Source: Oscillospiraceae bacterium (lineage in GTDB: Bacteria; Bacillota; Clostridia; Oscillospirales; Ruminococcaceae). From it: 7,706 bases of DNA. The translations under genes and the position numbers were made by a program. Location of the stretch: NCBI GenBank assembly GCA_019416775.1, contig DXWR01000020.1:1-7706 (forward strand), written 5' to 3'. The notes beneath the pieces are model-generated. The model was not told the DNA's origin, made no database searches, and was given only the letters and a program-made list of their open reading frames with translations. This document shows, in pieces, positions 1-6,092 of the stretch (the first letter of the stretch is position 1; every line of letters starts with the position of its first letter).

Positions 1-2
1 AT

Positions 3-617
3 ACCATGGGGGTGAAGCTGGCGGGCAGCTATCAGTTTACCGCCGCCGACCCCTATGCGGACACCACCACCCTCAACTGGACCTACGGGGGATTCCGGGG
101 CCCCGGCCACGGCGTGCCTTTTTACGATCCCGACACCGGACGGTACTATTTCTGCCACCATGTCCGGGACGGCGCCAAAGCCTATTCCAAGCGCCATACC
201 TGGGAGGGCAAGACCAGCTTTACCAAGCACTTTATGATGATTCGCCAGATGGTGTTTGTGGGAGGCTGGCCGGTGTTCAGCCCGGAGGATTTTGCCGGGG
301 AAGATCAGGGCTTGATCCCTGCCGACTGCCTGCCGGGGAACTGGGAATTCATCCATTTCCCGGAAAAGAACGACCGTCCCAAAAAGGGAAAGCCCGGCGT
401 CTTGAAGGAAGACGGCACCGGGACTTGGATGGACAAAAAGGCCATGACCTACCAGTATGACCCGGAACAGAACCTGTTGACCATCCACGGCAAAAAACAG
501 ACCGTCACCGGCCGGGTGCTGAAGTGCTACGATCTGGAAAACAGCTGCCCCACCATCTGCTTCACCGGTTTGACCGATGGGGGAGAGGCCATCTGGGGCA
601 AGCTGCTGAGAGAATAA
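3..617 (+). CDS. GH43 family endo-arabinanase, C-terminal part (5' end outside window)
   Basis: This is the C-terminal fragment of a probable glycoside hydrolase family 43 enzyme that cleaves alpha-1,5-arabinan. The frame is open to the window edge, and the first ATG (position 6) is internal: only about 204 residues are visible, while such arabinanases usually have 320 to 500. Counting from that ATG, the last propeller blade is recognisable from GGFRGPGHG (residues 28-36; the His is probably the metal-coordinating His of arabinanases), YYFCHHVRD and the closing RQMVFVGGWPVFSPEDFAGE block. After residue ~105 a beta-rich tail starts at LPGNWEFIHFP, as in the small C-terminal domain of two-domain arabinanases. 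The catalytic Asp/Asp/Glu residues lie upstream and cannot be checked, nor can a signal peptide. The gene ends at a terminator shared with the convergent minus-strand unit. The family call is good; substrate specificity is inferred. Confidence 0.8.
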   Translation, partial: TMGVKLAGSYQFTAADPYADTTTLNWTYGGFRGPGHGVPFYDPDTGRYYFCHHVRDGAKAYSKRHTWEGKTSFTKHFMMIRQMVFVGGWPVFSPEDFAGEDQGLIPADCLPGNWEFIHFPEKNDRPKKGKPGVLKEDGTGTWMDKKAMTYQYDPEQNLLTIHGKKQTVTGRVLKCYDLENSCPTICFTGLTDGGEAIWGKLLRE

Positions 618-643
618 GGACGAAAATTTGAAAAAATAGCCAG

Positions 644-691
644 AAAAAACACTCCAATGGAGGGGAGAGGTTCCCGGACCATTGGAGTGTT
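644..691. terminator. Bidirectional intrinsic terminator between convergent genes
   Basis: A perfect 13-bp inverted repeat (648-660 with 679-691, arm AACACTCCAATGG) encloses an 18-nt loop. On the minus strand it is followed by a run of six T (positions 649-644), a textbook terminator 18 nt after the stop of the small membrane protein gene. On the + strand the following sequence is only moderately T-rich (TGCTTTGTCTT). It therefore probably ends both the GH43 gene and the minus-strand operon, more strongly the latter. Confidence 0.85.
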
Positions 692-709
692 GCTTTGTCT
701 TGCTGCGTT

Positions 710-916
710 TTATGGTTGGAGGGTAGTGCTGTGCTTTTTGGAAAAGACCCGGACTAATCCCAGGATCACCCCGATCAGCATCAGCACCAGGCTGACTCCC
801 ATCAGGATCAGATAGATCCAAAAGCCCAGCTGCCCGAAAAACAGCTCATAGACATGGGTCAAAACGCAGACCAAAAGGCCCACGGCCGCTACAATGAGCC
901 AAATATATCGCTTCAT
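710..916 (-). CDS. Small two-helix membrane protein of unknown function
   Basis: This 68-residue protein is very hydrophobic. Two membrane segments are visible: roughly residues 4-25 (IWLIVAAVGLLVCVL core) and 31-56 (GFWIYLILMG through a Leu/Val/Ile-rich stretch). They are joined by a short YELFFGQ turn and followed by a basic tail (RVFSKKH), so the C-terminus probably faces the cytoplasm. A good Shine-Dalgarno (AAAGGAG) sits 7 nt before the ATG. It starts 18 nt after the stop of the UPF0340 gene and ends just before a strong terminator, so the two are very likely co-transcribed. I do not recognise a family. The RBS, tight spacing and terminator make it a real gene; the function is unknown. 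Confidence 0.75.
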   Translation of the reverse strand: MKRYIWLIVAAVGLLVCVLTHVYELFFGQLGFWIYLILMGVSLVLMLIGVILGLVRVFSKKHSTTLQP

Positions 917-934
917 TCCCTTGCTCCTTTCCCG

Positions 935-1492
935 TTACAGCAGATCTTCCTGGTACACCGCCCGGCTGCCGCCGGTAAATTTGACCCGGGTGCGGGCGCA
1001 GACTAGGTGGGCGTGGCCGATGTGATCCAGATCCAGACGGAGGGGCACTGCCACCGGTTTCAGGTGCATTCCAATGAGGGTGTCGCCGATATCCATACCG
1101 CAGTGGGCTTGGATTCTTTCCACCGCTACCGGGTGGGTGAACCGGGCCCAGGCGGTGGTGCCGAAGCTGCCCCCTGCTTTGGGCTGGGGCACTGCATTCA
1201 CCTGCTCTAACCCGTACTGTTCCATACATTCTTCTTCCACAATCAGGGCTCGGTTTAAATGCTCGCAGCATTGGGCAGCCAGATACATTCCGTGCTGCTG
1301 CACCACCGGATACAGGCCGTCGAAAATGGCTTGGGCGATCTCCAAAGCGGAGTGGGAACCGATGCGGTAACCTCCCGCTTCGCTGGAGGAACAGCCCACC
1401 ACCACAATCTGTCCCGGCTTGGTGTGAGCCTGCTCCAAAAGCTGGGTCATGGCCTGTGTTGCCTGCTGGGACAGCGTTTCTAAGAATTCCAT
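935..1492 (-). CDS. UPF0340 (DUF436, YwlG-like) protein
   Basis: The 185-residue protein has the full set of UPF0340 signatures: IVVVGCSSSEAGGYRIG (29-45), LAAQCCEHLNRALIVEE (71-87), PKAGGSFGTTA (104-114), CGMDIGDTLIGMHLKPVAVP (131-150) and CARTRVKFTGGSRAVY (165-180). Family members are about 180 to 190 residues, so this one is complete. The biochemical role is not established; the conserved Cys-Cys-Glu-His block suggests metal or cofactor binding, which is inference. I chose the ATG at 1492 because GGGAGGA lies 8 nt upstream and family similarity begins here. An in-frame TTG at 1633 would add 47 residues unlike the family and would lie at the predicted transcription start. A small membrane protein gene follows 18 nt downstream. 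A structured leader and a strong promoter lie upstream. Confidence 0.9.
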   Translation of the reverse strand: MEFLETLSQQATQAMTQLLEQAHTKPGQIVVVGCSSSEAGGYRIGSHSALEIAQAIFDGLYPVVQQHGMYLAAQCCEHLNRALIVEEECMEQYGLEQVNAVPQPKAGGSFGTTAWARFTHPVAVERIQAHCGMDIGDTLIGMHLKPVAVPLRLDLDHIGHAHLVCARTRVKFTGGSRAVYQEDLL

Positions 1493-1510
1493 GATAACAT
1501 TCCTCCCATC

Positions 1511-1602
1511 GAAACTGCCTGTTTCTATGATACCAAAACATCCGGCTGGGTTTCCACCGGTTTTCGCCGCCGGGCGAAATGCCGTTTCTGCGTTTGGACG
1601 GC
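1511..1602 (-). other. Hairpin-rich 5' leader of the UPF0340 mRNA
   Basis: The predicted ~137-nt leader holds four consecutive stem-loops in transcript order. They are GCCGT/ACGGC (1602-1598 with 1585-1581), TTTCGCC/GGCGAAA with a 4-nt loop (1579-1573 with 1568-1562), CCGG+TGG pairing with CCA+CCGG with one bulged base (1560-1554 with 1549-1542), and GAAAC/GTTTC (1525-1521 with 1515-1511) just before the ribosome binding site. No known riboswitch consensus was recognised, and no run of U suggests a terminator. The pairings are seen directly; a regulatory role is inferred. Confidence 0.45.
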
Positions 1603-1615
1603 AAGGTGGGAACCG

Positions 1616-1639
1616 TAATGATTGCCTCTGCAATCATTA
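1616..1639. repeat. 24-bp palindrome overlapping the UPF0340 promoter
   Basis: TAATGATTGC (1616-1625) and GCAATCATTA (1630-1639) form perfect 10-bp arms around CTCT. The palindrome covers most of the leftward -10 hexamer and the predicted start site, where a dimeric repressor would block transcription. It lacks a T tract on either strand, so it is not a terminator. I do not recognise the cognate regulator. Confidence 0.55.
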
Positions 1640-1664
1640 TAGCATGGCAGGCTCACCGGCGCAA
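1636..1664 (-). promoter_or_regulatory. Sigma-A-type promoter for the UPF0340 operon
   Basis: Read on the minus strand: a weak -35 TTGCGC (1664-1659), a 17-nt spacer, then a perfect TATAAT (1641-1636) preceded by TGC, an extended -10. The predicted start is near 1629, giving a leader of about 137 nt. The perfect extended -10 compensates for the poor -35. The -10 overlaps the palindrome at 1616-1639. Confidence 0.65.
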
Positions 1665-1858
1665 GGTGAATCGGGCGGGGAAGCTCCCTATCCCTTGATC
1701 GGGAACACGGCGCCGGTCTGGGACCGTTTGCACCTGCTGCATGGGGTGGCAAACCCTTGCCGCTGGTTTGTTTGGAACTGGGAAGGCCGAGGTGGGGAAC
1801 AAACCGTCCAGTCAGGATATCTGCCCCAATTGACAGTTTCAGGAAATGCGGTGAGACG
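1646..1858 (+). promoter_or_regulatory. Cobalamin-riboswitch-like aptamer with kissing loop
   Basis: The order of conserved blocks fits the B12 riboswitch. GGGAA (1701-1705) is followed at near-consensus spacing by a degenerate version of the GGUG..UCC..GC.ACUG stretch. Next come GCCGCTGG (1759-1766, consensus GCCACUG) and CTGGGAAGG (1778-1786), joined by a GTT/AAC stem, and then AGTCAGGATATCTGCC (from 1810, consensus AGYCAGGAnACCUGCC). P5 is GTTTGCACC/GGTGGCAAAC (1726-1734 with 1745-1754). Its loop holds CTGCAT (1737-1742), which can pair with ATGCGG (1846-1851) in the loop of a small hairpin (GTTTCA 1836-1841 with TGAGAC 1852-1857), as in the L5-L13 kissing contact. GGCAG (1646-1650) could close the base with CTGCC (1821-1825). 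The GGUG block is diverged and P1 is weak, so this may be a variant or a decaying copy. The next + strand gene is the hydrogenase. No clear + strand promoter is visible upstream. Confidence 0.65.
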
Positions 1859-1865
1859 TTTTTTG

Positions 1866-1934
1866 CTTCTCTTTTTCTGCTAAAAATCTCCAGCTCTTTT
1901 CCCCAAAAACCCTTGAAAGAGAAGGGGATTTTTG
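1866..1934 (+). terminator. Riboswitch-type terminator with competing antiterminator
   Basis: The terminator is CAAAAACCCTT (1904-1914), loop GAAAGAG, then AAGGGGATTTTTG (1922-1934). The stem has a 2-nt bulge and ends in T5. CTTCTCTTT (1866-1874), just after the kissing hairpin, is perfectly complementary over 9 nt to AAAGAGAAG (1916-1924), which covers the terminator loop and part of its 3' arm. The two pairings exclude each other. This is the architecture expected of a transcription-attenuating riboswitch. The terminator stem is modest, so the call is moderate. Confidence 0.5.
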
Positions 1935-1941
1935 TTATACT
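1913..1941 (+). promoter_or_regulatory. Possible second promoter for the hydrogenase gene
   Basis: TTGAAA (1913-1918), a 17-nt spacer and TATACT (1936-1941) preceded by TGT (extended -10) give a near-consensus sigma-A promoter, with a predicted start near 1948 and a ~70-nt leader. It overlaps the terminator hairpin of the upstream riboswitch, so one of the two readings may be coincidental. If real, it would allow transcription independent of the riboswitch. The leader contains a small bulged hairpin at 1956-1975. Confidence 0.5.
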
Positions 1942-2019
1942 TATGATAGTTAATTCTGTTGTTTTTCAAAAACAGCTTGGTTCATTCCCACGGAAATCGG
2001 AAAGAAAGGAAGTCCGCTC

Positions 2020-3543
2020 ATGGATATGCGAGGAATCTACACATCGGTCACCAAACTCCGCCGTCAGGTTTTTACTGAAATTGCCCGTCTGGCCTACGAA
2101 GGCGGGGACCTGTCCAAAATCGAGGAACTCCCCTACAAAATCGTCCCCGGCGAGGTAGCCACCTACCGGGAAAGTATCTTCCTGGAACGGGCTATCATCG
2201 GTGAACGGCTGCGTCTGGCCATGGGCCTGCCGGTGCGCCCCATCACCCAGCACGCTCCTTTGGCCCAGGGAATTGAAGAGGCTGCCAAGCCGGATAAATA
2301 CTACGATCCTCCGCTGGTGAACATTATTTCCATTGCCTGCCATTCCTGCCCCCGGACCAAGGTGCTGGTCACCGACGGCTGTCAGGGATGTCTGGCCCGG
2401 CCCTGTGTGGAAATCTGCCCCAAAAAGGCCATTTACCAGCATCACGGACGCAGCCACATTGACCCGGACAAGTGCGTCAAGTGCGGCAAATGCGTGGAGG
2501 TCTGCCCCTATCACGCCATCATCAAGCAGGAACGGCCCTGCGAAGCTGCCTGCGGCATGGGCGCCATCTCCAGCGACGAACTGGGCCGCTGCTCCATTGA
2601 TTACAGCAAGTGCGTTTCCTGCGGACAGTGCATCGTCAACTGTCCCTTCGGCGCCATTGCCGACAAGAGCCAGATCTTCCAGCTGATCCAGGCCATCAAA
2701 CGGGGCGACGAAATGATCGCCGCCGTGGCTCCCGCCTTTGTGGGACAGTTCGGTCCCCGGGTCCATGCGGAACAGATCAAGGAAGCCATGAAGGAAATGG
2801 GCTTTGCCGGCATCTACGAAGTGGCCGTGGGCGCCGACCTGTGCACCATTGAGGAAGCCCGGGACTTTATGGAAAAGGTTCCCGCCGAACAGCCCTGGAT
2901 GGGCACCTCCTGCTGCCCGGCTTGGAGTGTTATGGCCAAAAAGACCCTGCCGGACAAAGCCAGCTACATCTCCATGACCCTGACCCCCATGGTGCTCACC
3001 GCCCGTCTCATCAAAAAGGAACACCCCAACGCCAGAGTGGTGTTTATCGGGCCCTGCTCCGCCAAGAAGCTGGAGGCGTCCCGGCGGAGTGTGCGCAGCG
3101 ACGTGGACTTTGTGCTGACCTTTGAGGAACTCCGGGGTATGCTGGAAGCCAAGGGCATCGATCTGGAGACGGTGAAGGAAGAGGACGTGTCCCAGCGCTT
3201 CAGCGACGGCAGCGGTGACGGCCGTGGCTTTGCCGTCGGCGGTGGCGTGGCCAGTGCGGTGGTCAACGCCATCAAGCGTATGGATCCGGACCGGGAAGTG
3301 AAGGTGGACTCCGCCCAAGGCTTGAAGGAGTGCCGGAAGATGCTGATGCTGGCCAAAGCCGGCAAGCGGGACGGCTATCTGCTGGAAGGCATGGCCTGTC
3401 CCGGCGGCTGCGTGGCCGGCGCAGGCACCCTGCTGCCGGTGGCCAAGAGCACGGCCATTGTGGGGCTTTACAAGAAGGCCGCACCGGTGCAGCAATCCAT
3501 GGACAGCAAGTTCGCGGAATTGGCGGACGAGATTTACAAATAA
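2020..3543 (+). CDS. Monomeric [FeFe]-hydrogenase, probably group B
   Basis: This 507-residue enzyme catalyses reversible proton reduction to H2, normally with ferredoxin as partner, in the cytoplasm. After an alpha-helical N-terminal region (1-100) come Cys-rich cluster sites: C107/C110, C121-x2-C124-x4-C129-x3-C133, C152-x2-C155-x2-C158-x3-C162, C174/C178, and C198-x2-C201-x2-C204-x3-C208. The H-cluster domain follows, with L1 TSCCPAW (296-302), L2 GPCSAKKLE (344-352) and L3 EGMACPGGCVAGAG (456-469). By analogy with the clostridial enzyme, C299, C346, C460 and C464 are cluster ligands and C298 the proton-transfer Cys. L2 has GPC where group A has MPC, and L3 lacks the GGGQP ending; with the N-terminal domain this points to group B. 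The start is supported by AAAGGA 7-8 nt upstream. It is a single-gene unit with its own terminator; no maturase gene (hydE/F/G) is in view. A B12 riboswitch-like leader lies upstream. Confidence 0.93.
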   Translation: MDMRGIYTSVTKLRRQVFTEIARLAYEGGDLSKIEELPYKIVPGEVATYRESIFLERAIIGERLRLAMGLPVRPITQHAPLAQGIEEAAKPDKYYDPPLVNIISIACHSCPRTKVLVTDGCQGCLARPCVEICPKKAIYQHHGRSHIDPDKCVKCGKCVEVCPYHAIIKQERPCEAACGMGAISSDELGRCSIDYSKCVSCGQCIVNCPFGAIADKSQIFQLIQAIKRGDEMIAAVAPAFVGQFGPRVHAEQIKEAMKEMGFAGIYEVAVGADLCTIEEARDFMEKVPAEQPWMGTSCCPAWSVMAKKTLPDKASYISMTLTPMVLTARLIKKEHPNARVVFIGPCSAKKLEASRRSVRSDVDFVLTFEELRGMLEAKGIDLETVKEEDVSQRFSDGSGDGRGFAVGGGVASAVVNAIKRMDPDREVKVDSAQGLKECRKMLMLAKAGKRDGYLLEGMACPGGCVAGAGTLLPVAKSTAIVGLYKKAAPVQQSMDSKFAELADEIYK

Positions 3544-3576
3544 AACCAACAGGGCCCCAATCCCCTGACCCTTTTT

Positions 3577-3609
3577 CCACCGGAGAGAACCTTCTCCGGT
3601 GGTTTTTTT
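3577..3609 (+). terminator. Intrinsic terminator of the hydrogenase gene
   Basis: A perfect 10-bp stem, CCACCGGAGA (3577-3586) with TCTCCGGTGG (3593-3602), closes a 6-nt loop (GAACCT) and is followed directly by TTTTTTT (3603-3609). It lies 33 nt after the stop codon and separates the hydrogenase gene from nrdDG. Confidence 0.95.
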
Positions 3610-3778
3610 CCAGTTATCGGGAATTGGTAAATTTGGGATTTGCAAGATCTCTGTGGGAGCGGATCCCCCCTGGCGGCCGTTTTTTCAGGAAACACGGCAG
3701 GTTTGAAATAATACTACTAAAACGGTATATTTATCTTTGTCACTTTTGCCGAAATTTCCCGGCAGGCAAATTGGACTC

Positions 3779-3807
3779 TTGACTTGAGGGGAGGAAGGAG
3801 ATACAAT
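3779..3807 (+). promoter_or_regulatory. Sigma-A-type promoter of nrdDG
   Basis: TTGACT (3779-3784), an exact 17-nt spacer and TACAAT (3802-3807) form a near-consensus promoter. Predicted start is near 3814, leaving a leader of about 80 nt that contains both NrdR boxes. The stretch 3610-3778 upstream of it shows no gene and no clear element. Confidence 0.8.
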
Positions 3808-3825
3808 AGGGTATGCACCCAATCG

Positions 3826-3872
3826 ATACGATATATAGTGGGTTTCCAGAATTCGGATACTATATTTAGAAT
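3826..3872. promoter_or_regulatory. Two NrdR boxes
   Basis: Box 1, ATACGATATATAGTGG (3826-3841), and box 2, ATACTATATTTAGAAT (3857-3872), match the NrdR consensus (acaCwAtATaTwGtgt) at 13 and 12 of 16 positions. They start exactly 31 bp apart, three helical turns, the arrangement expected for cooperative binding of this ATP/dATP-sensing repressor. Both lie downstream of the predicted start, so repression would act by blocking the elongating polymerase or an undetected inner promoter. An nrdR gene is not in the window. Confidence 0.85.
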
Positions 3873-3893
3873 ACAGATAGCGAGGCGTTCCCT

Positions 3894-6071
3894 ATGAAAA
3901 TCATCAAACGAAGCGGTACTGAGGTTATCTTCGACATCACCAAGATCATTGCGGCAGTGCAGAAGGCCAACAAGGAAGTGGTTCCTGCCGACCGGCTGAC
4001 CCAGGATCAGGTGGTGGAAGTGGCCAATAATGTCACCAACATTTGCAGCCAGATGGGACGCACCTTGAATGTGGAAGAGATTCAGGATTTGGTGGAAAAC
4101 CAGATCATGGACATGAAGCACTTTGAAGTGGCCCGGAAGTATATTACCTACCGCTACAAGCGGGCCATGGTGCGCAAGGCCAATTCCACCGACGAACAGA
4201 TTTTAAGCCTGATCGAATGTGAAAACGAGGAGGCCAAGCAGGAAAACTCCAACAAGAACCCGGTGGTAAACAGCGTTCAGCGGGACTACATGGCCGGTGA
4301 GGTGAGCAAGGACATTACCCGGCGGTTCCTGCTGCCGGAGGAGGTGGTTCGGGCTCATGACGAAGGGGTGATCCACTTCCACGACGCCGACTACTTTGCC
4401 CAGCATATGCACAACTGCTGCCTGGTGAACCTGGAAGATATGCTGCAAAATGGCACCGTCATCAGCGAAACCATGATCGAAACCCCCAAGAGCTTCTACA
4501 CTGCCTGCAACATCGCCACCCAGGCCATCGCCCAGATCGCCAGCAACCAGTACGGCGGCCAGAGCATCACCCTGTCCCATTTGGCCCCCTTTGTGGACGT
4601 GAGCCGGCAGAAGTTCCGCAAGCAGGTGGCCCAGGAATTCTTGACTGCCGGTTTGACCATCGACCAGGAGCAGATCAACCAGATTGCTGAAATGCGGGTC
4701 CGGGAAGAGGTGGCCAAGGGGGTCCAGACCATCCAGTACCAGGTGATTACCCTGATGACCACCAACGGCCAGGCGCCCTTTGTGACGGTGTTTATGTACC
4801 TGGACGAGGTGCCGGAGGGCCAGCTCCGGGAGGATTTGGCCATGGTGATCCGGGAAATGCTCCGTCAGCGGATCATGGGAGTGAAAAACGAAAAGGGCGT
4901 GTATATCACCCCTGCTTTCCCAAAGCTGATCTACGTGCTGGAGGAGGACAACATCCACCCCGACAGCAAGTATTGGGATCTCACCGTGCTGGCTGCCCGC
5001 TGCACCGCCAAGCGGATGGTGCCGGACTACATCTCCGAAAAGGTGATGAAGCAGCTGAAGGTGGACAAAAACGGGGAAGGCCACTGCTACACCTGCATGG
5101 GCTGCCGCAGCTTTTTGACCCCCTATGTGGACGAAAACGGCAAACCCAAGTACTACGGCCGGTTTAACCAGGGTGTAGTGACCCTGAACCTGGTGGACGT
5201 GGCCTGTTCTTCCGGCAAGGACATGGATAAGTTCTGGAAGATCCTGGACAGCCGCCTGCAACTGTGCTACAAGGCTTTGATGTGCCGGCACAACCGGTTG
5301 AAGGGCACCCCCTCCGACGTGGCCCCCATTCTGTGGCAGAACGGCGCTCTGGCCCGTCTGAAGAAAGGGGAAACCATCGACAAGCTGCTGTACGGCGGCT
5401 ACTCCACCATCTCTTTAGGCTATGCGGGGCTGTGCGAATGTACCCGGTATATGACCGGCAAGTCCCACACCGACCCGGAAGCCACTCCCTTTGCCCTGGC
5501 GGTGATGCAGCGGCTCAACGACGCCTGCGCCCAGTGGAAGGCAAAGGAAAACATCGACTTCAGCCTCTACGGCACCCCCCTGGAATCCACCACCTATAAG
5601 TTTGCCAAGTGCCTGCAAAAGCGGTTCGGCATCATTCCCGGGGTCACCGACAAAAACTATATCACCAACAGCTATCACGTCCATGTCACTGAGGATATCG
5701 ACGCCTTCACCAAGCTGAGCTTTGAGAGCCAGTTCCAGAAGCTGAGCCCCGGCGGCGCCATCAGCTATGTGGAGGTGCCCAACCTCCAGGACAACGTGGA
5801 GGCGGTGCTGGCGGTGATGGAGCACATCTACGACAACATTATGTACGCGGAACTGAACACCAAGAGCGATTACTGTCAGAAGTGCGGCTACGATGGAGAA
5901 ATCCAGATCGTGGCGGACGAGGACGGCAAACTGGTGTGGGAGTGCCCCAACTGCCATAACCGGGACCAGGATACCATGAACGTGGCCCGGCGGACCTGCG
6001 GCTATATCGGCACTCAGTTCTGGAATCAGGGCCGCACTCAGGAAATCAAGGAACGGGTGCTGCACCTGTAA
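3894..6071 (+). CDS. nrdD: Anaerobic (class III) ribonucleoside-triphosphate reductase
   Basis: The 725-residue glycyl-radical enzyme reduces NTPs to dNTPs in the anaerobic cytoplasm. Residues 1-90 form an ATP-cone allosteric domain (KIIKRSGTEVIFDITKI near the start). The ten-stranded catalytic barrel follows, with conserved HMHNCCLVNLEDML (171-184) and CYTCMGCRSFL (398-408); a Cys of the first block and C404 are probably the active-site pair. The C-terminus has the zinc site C661-x2-C664...C684-x2-C687 and the radical site RRTCGYIG (699-706), with G703 the radical residue. Length and domain order are normal and complete. The ATG is preceded by a weak GAGG 8 nt upstream. Its activase gene nrdG starts 21 nt after the stop. 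Transcription is expected from the 3779-3807 promoter under NrdR control. Confidence 0.97.
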   Translation: MKIIKRSGTEVIFDITKIIAAVQKANKEVVPADRLTQDQVVEVANNVTNICSQMGRTLNVEEIQDLVENQIMDMKHFEVARKYITYRYKRAMVRKANSTDEQILSLIECENEEAKQENSNKNPVVNSVQRDYMAGEVSKDITRRFLLPEEVVRAHDEGVIHFHDADYFAQHMHNCCLVNLEDMLQNGTVISETMIETPKSFYTACNIATQAIAQIASNQYGGQSITLSHLAPFVDVSRQKFRKQVAQEFLTAGLTIDQEQINQIAEMRVREEVAKGVQTIQYQVITLMTTNGQAPFVTVFMYLDEVPEGQLREDLAMVIREMLRQRIMGVKNEKGVYITPAFPKLIYVLEEDNIHPDSKYWDLTVLAARCTAKRMVPDYISEKVMKQLKVDKNGEGHCYTCMGCRSFLTPYVDENGKPKYYGRFNQGVVTLNLVDVACSSGKDMDKFWKILDSRLQLCYKALMCRHNRLKGTPSDVAPILWQNGALARLKKGETIDKLLYGGYSTISLGYAGLCECTRYMTGKSHTDPEATPFALAVMQRLNDACAQWKAKENIDFSLYGTPLESTTYKFAKCLQKRFGIIPGVTDKNYITNSYHVHVTEDIDAFTKLSFESQFQKLSPGGAISYVEVPNLQDNVEAVLAVMEHIYDNIMYAELNTKSDYCQKCGYDGEIQIVADEDGKLVWECPNCHNRDQDTMNVARRTCGYIGTQFWNQGRTQEIKERVLHL

Positions 6072-6077
6072 GAGATC

Positions 6078-6084
6078 AAGGAGG
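6078..6084 (+). promoter_or_regulatory. Shine-Dalgarno site that fixes the TTG start of nrdG
   Basis: AAGGAGG ends 8 nt before TTG at 6093. No ATG or GTG lies at a suitable distance, and the family N-terminus begins exactly at this TTG, so the site settles the start codon. Confidence 0.85.
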
Positions 6085-6092
6085 AACTTAGG

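Noticed and set aside
1493..1633. N-terminal extension of the UPF0340 protein from a TTG at 1633
   Set aside because: The extension is Pro/Arg-rich and unlike the family. A good ribosome binding site marks the ATG at 1492, and 1633 would be at or before the predicted transcription start.
1660..1830. FMN riboswitch or T-box leader
   Set aside because: GGTGAATC and AGTCAGGAT recall parts of the FMN aptamer, but the remaining FMN blocks are missing and the order is wrong. The T-box signature GGGTGGNACCGCG is absent. The cobalamin blocks fit better.
1830..1835. A perfect TTGACA as a -35 element
   Set aside because: No -10-like hexamer occurs 16 to 18 nt downstream, and the site falls within the predicted riboswitch just before the kissing hairpin.
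1956..1975. Rex redox-repressor site before the hydrogenase
   Set aside because: The hairpin CTGTT...AACAG with inner T/A pairs only vaguely resembles the TTGTTAAN4TTAACAA operator; the spacing and core bases do not fit.
1966..3645. A 559-codon open frame on the minus strand opposite the hydrogenase
   Set aside because: Its composition (very rich in His, Gly and Ala) is typical of the antisense of a GC-rich gene. It has no family motifs and is fully explained by the hydrogenase on the other strand. The long minus frames at 4203-5291 and 5415-6443 opposite nrdD/nrdG are rejected for the same reason.
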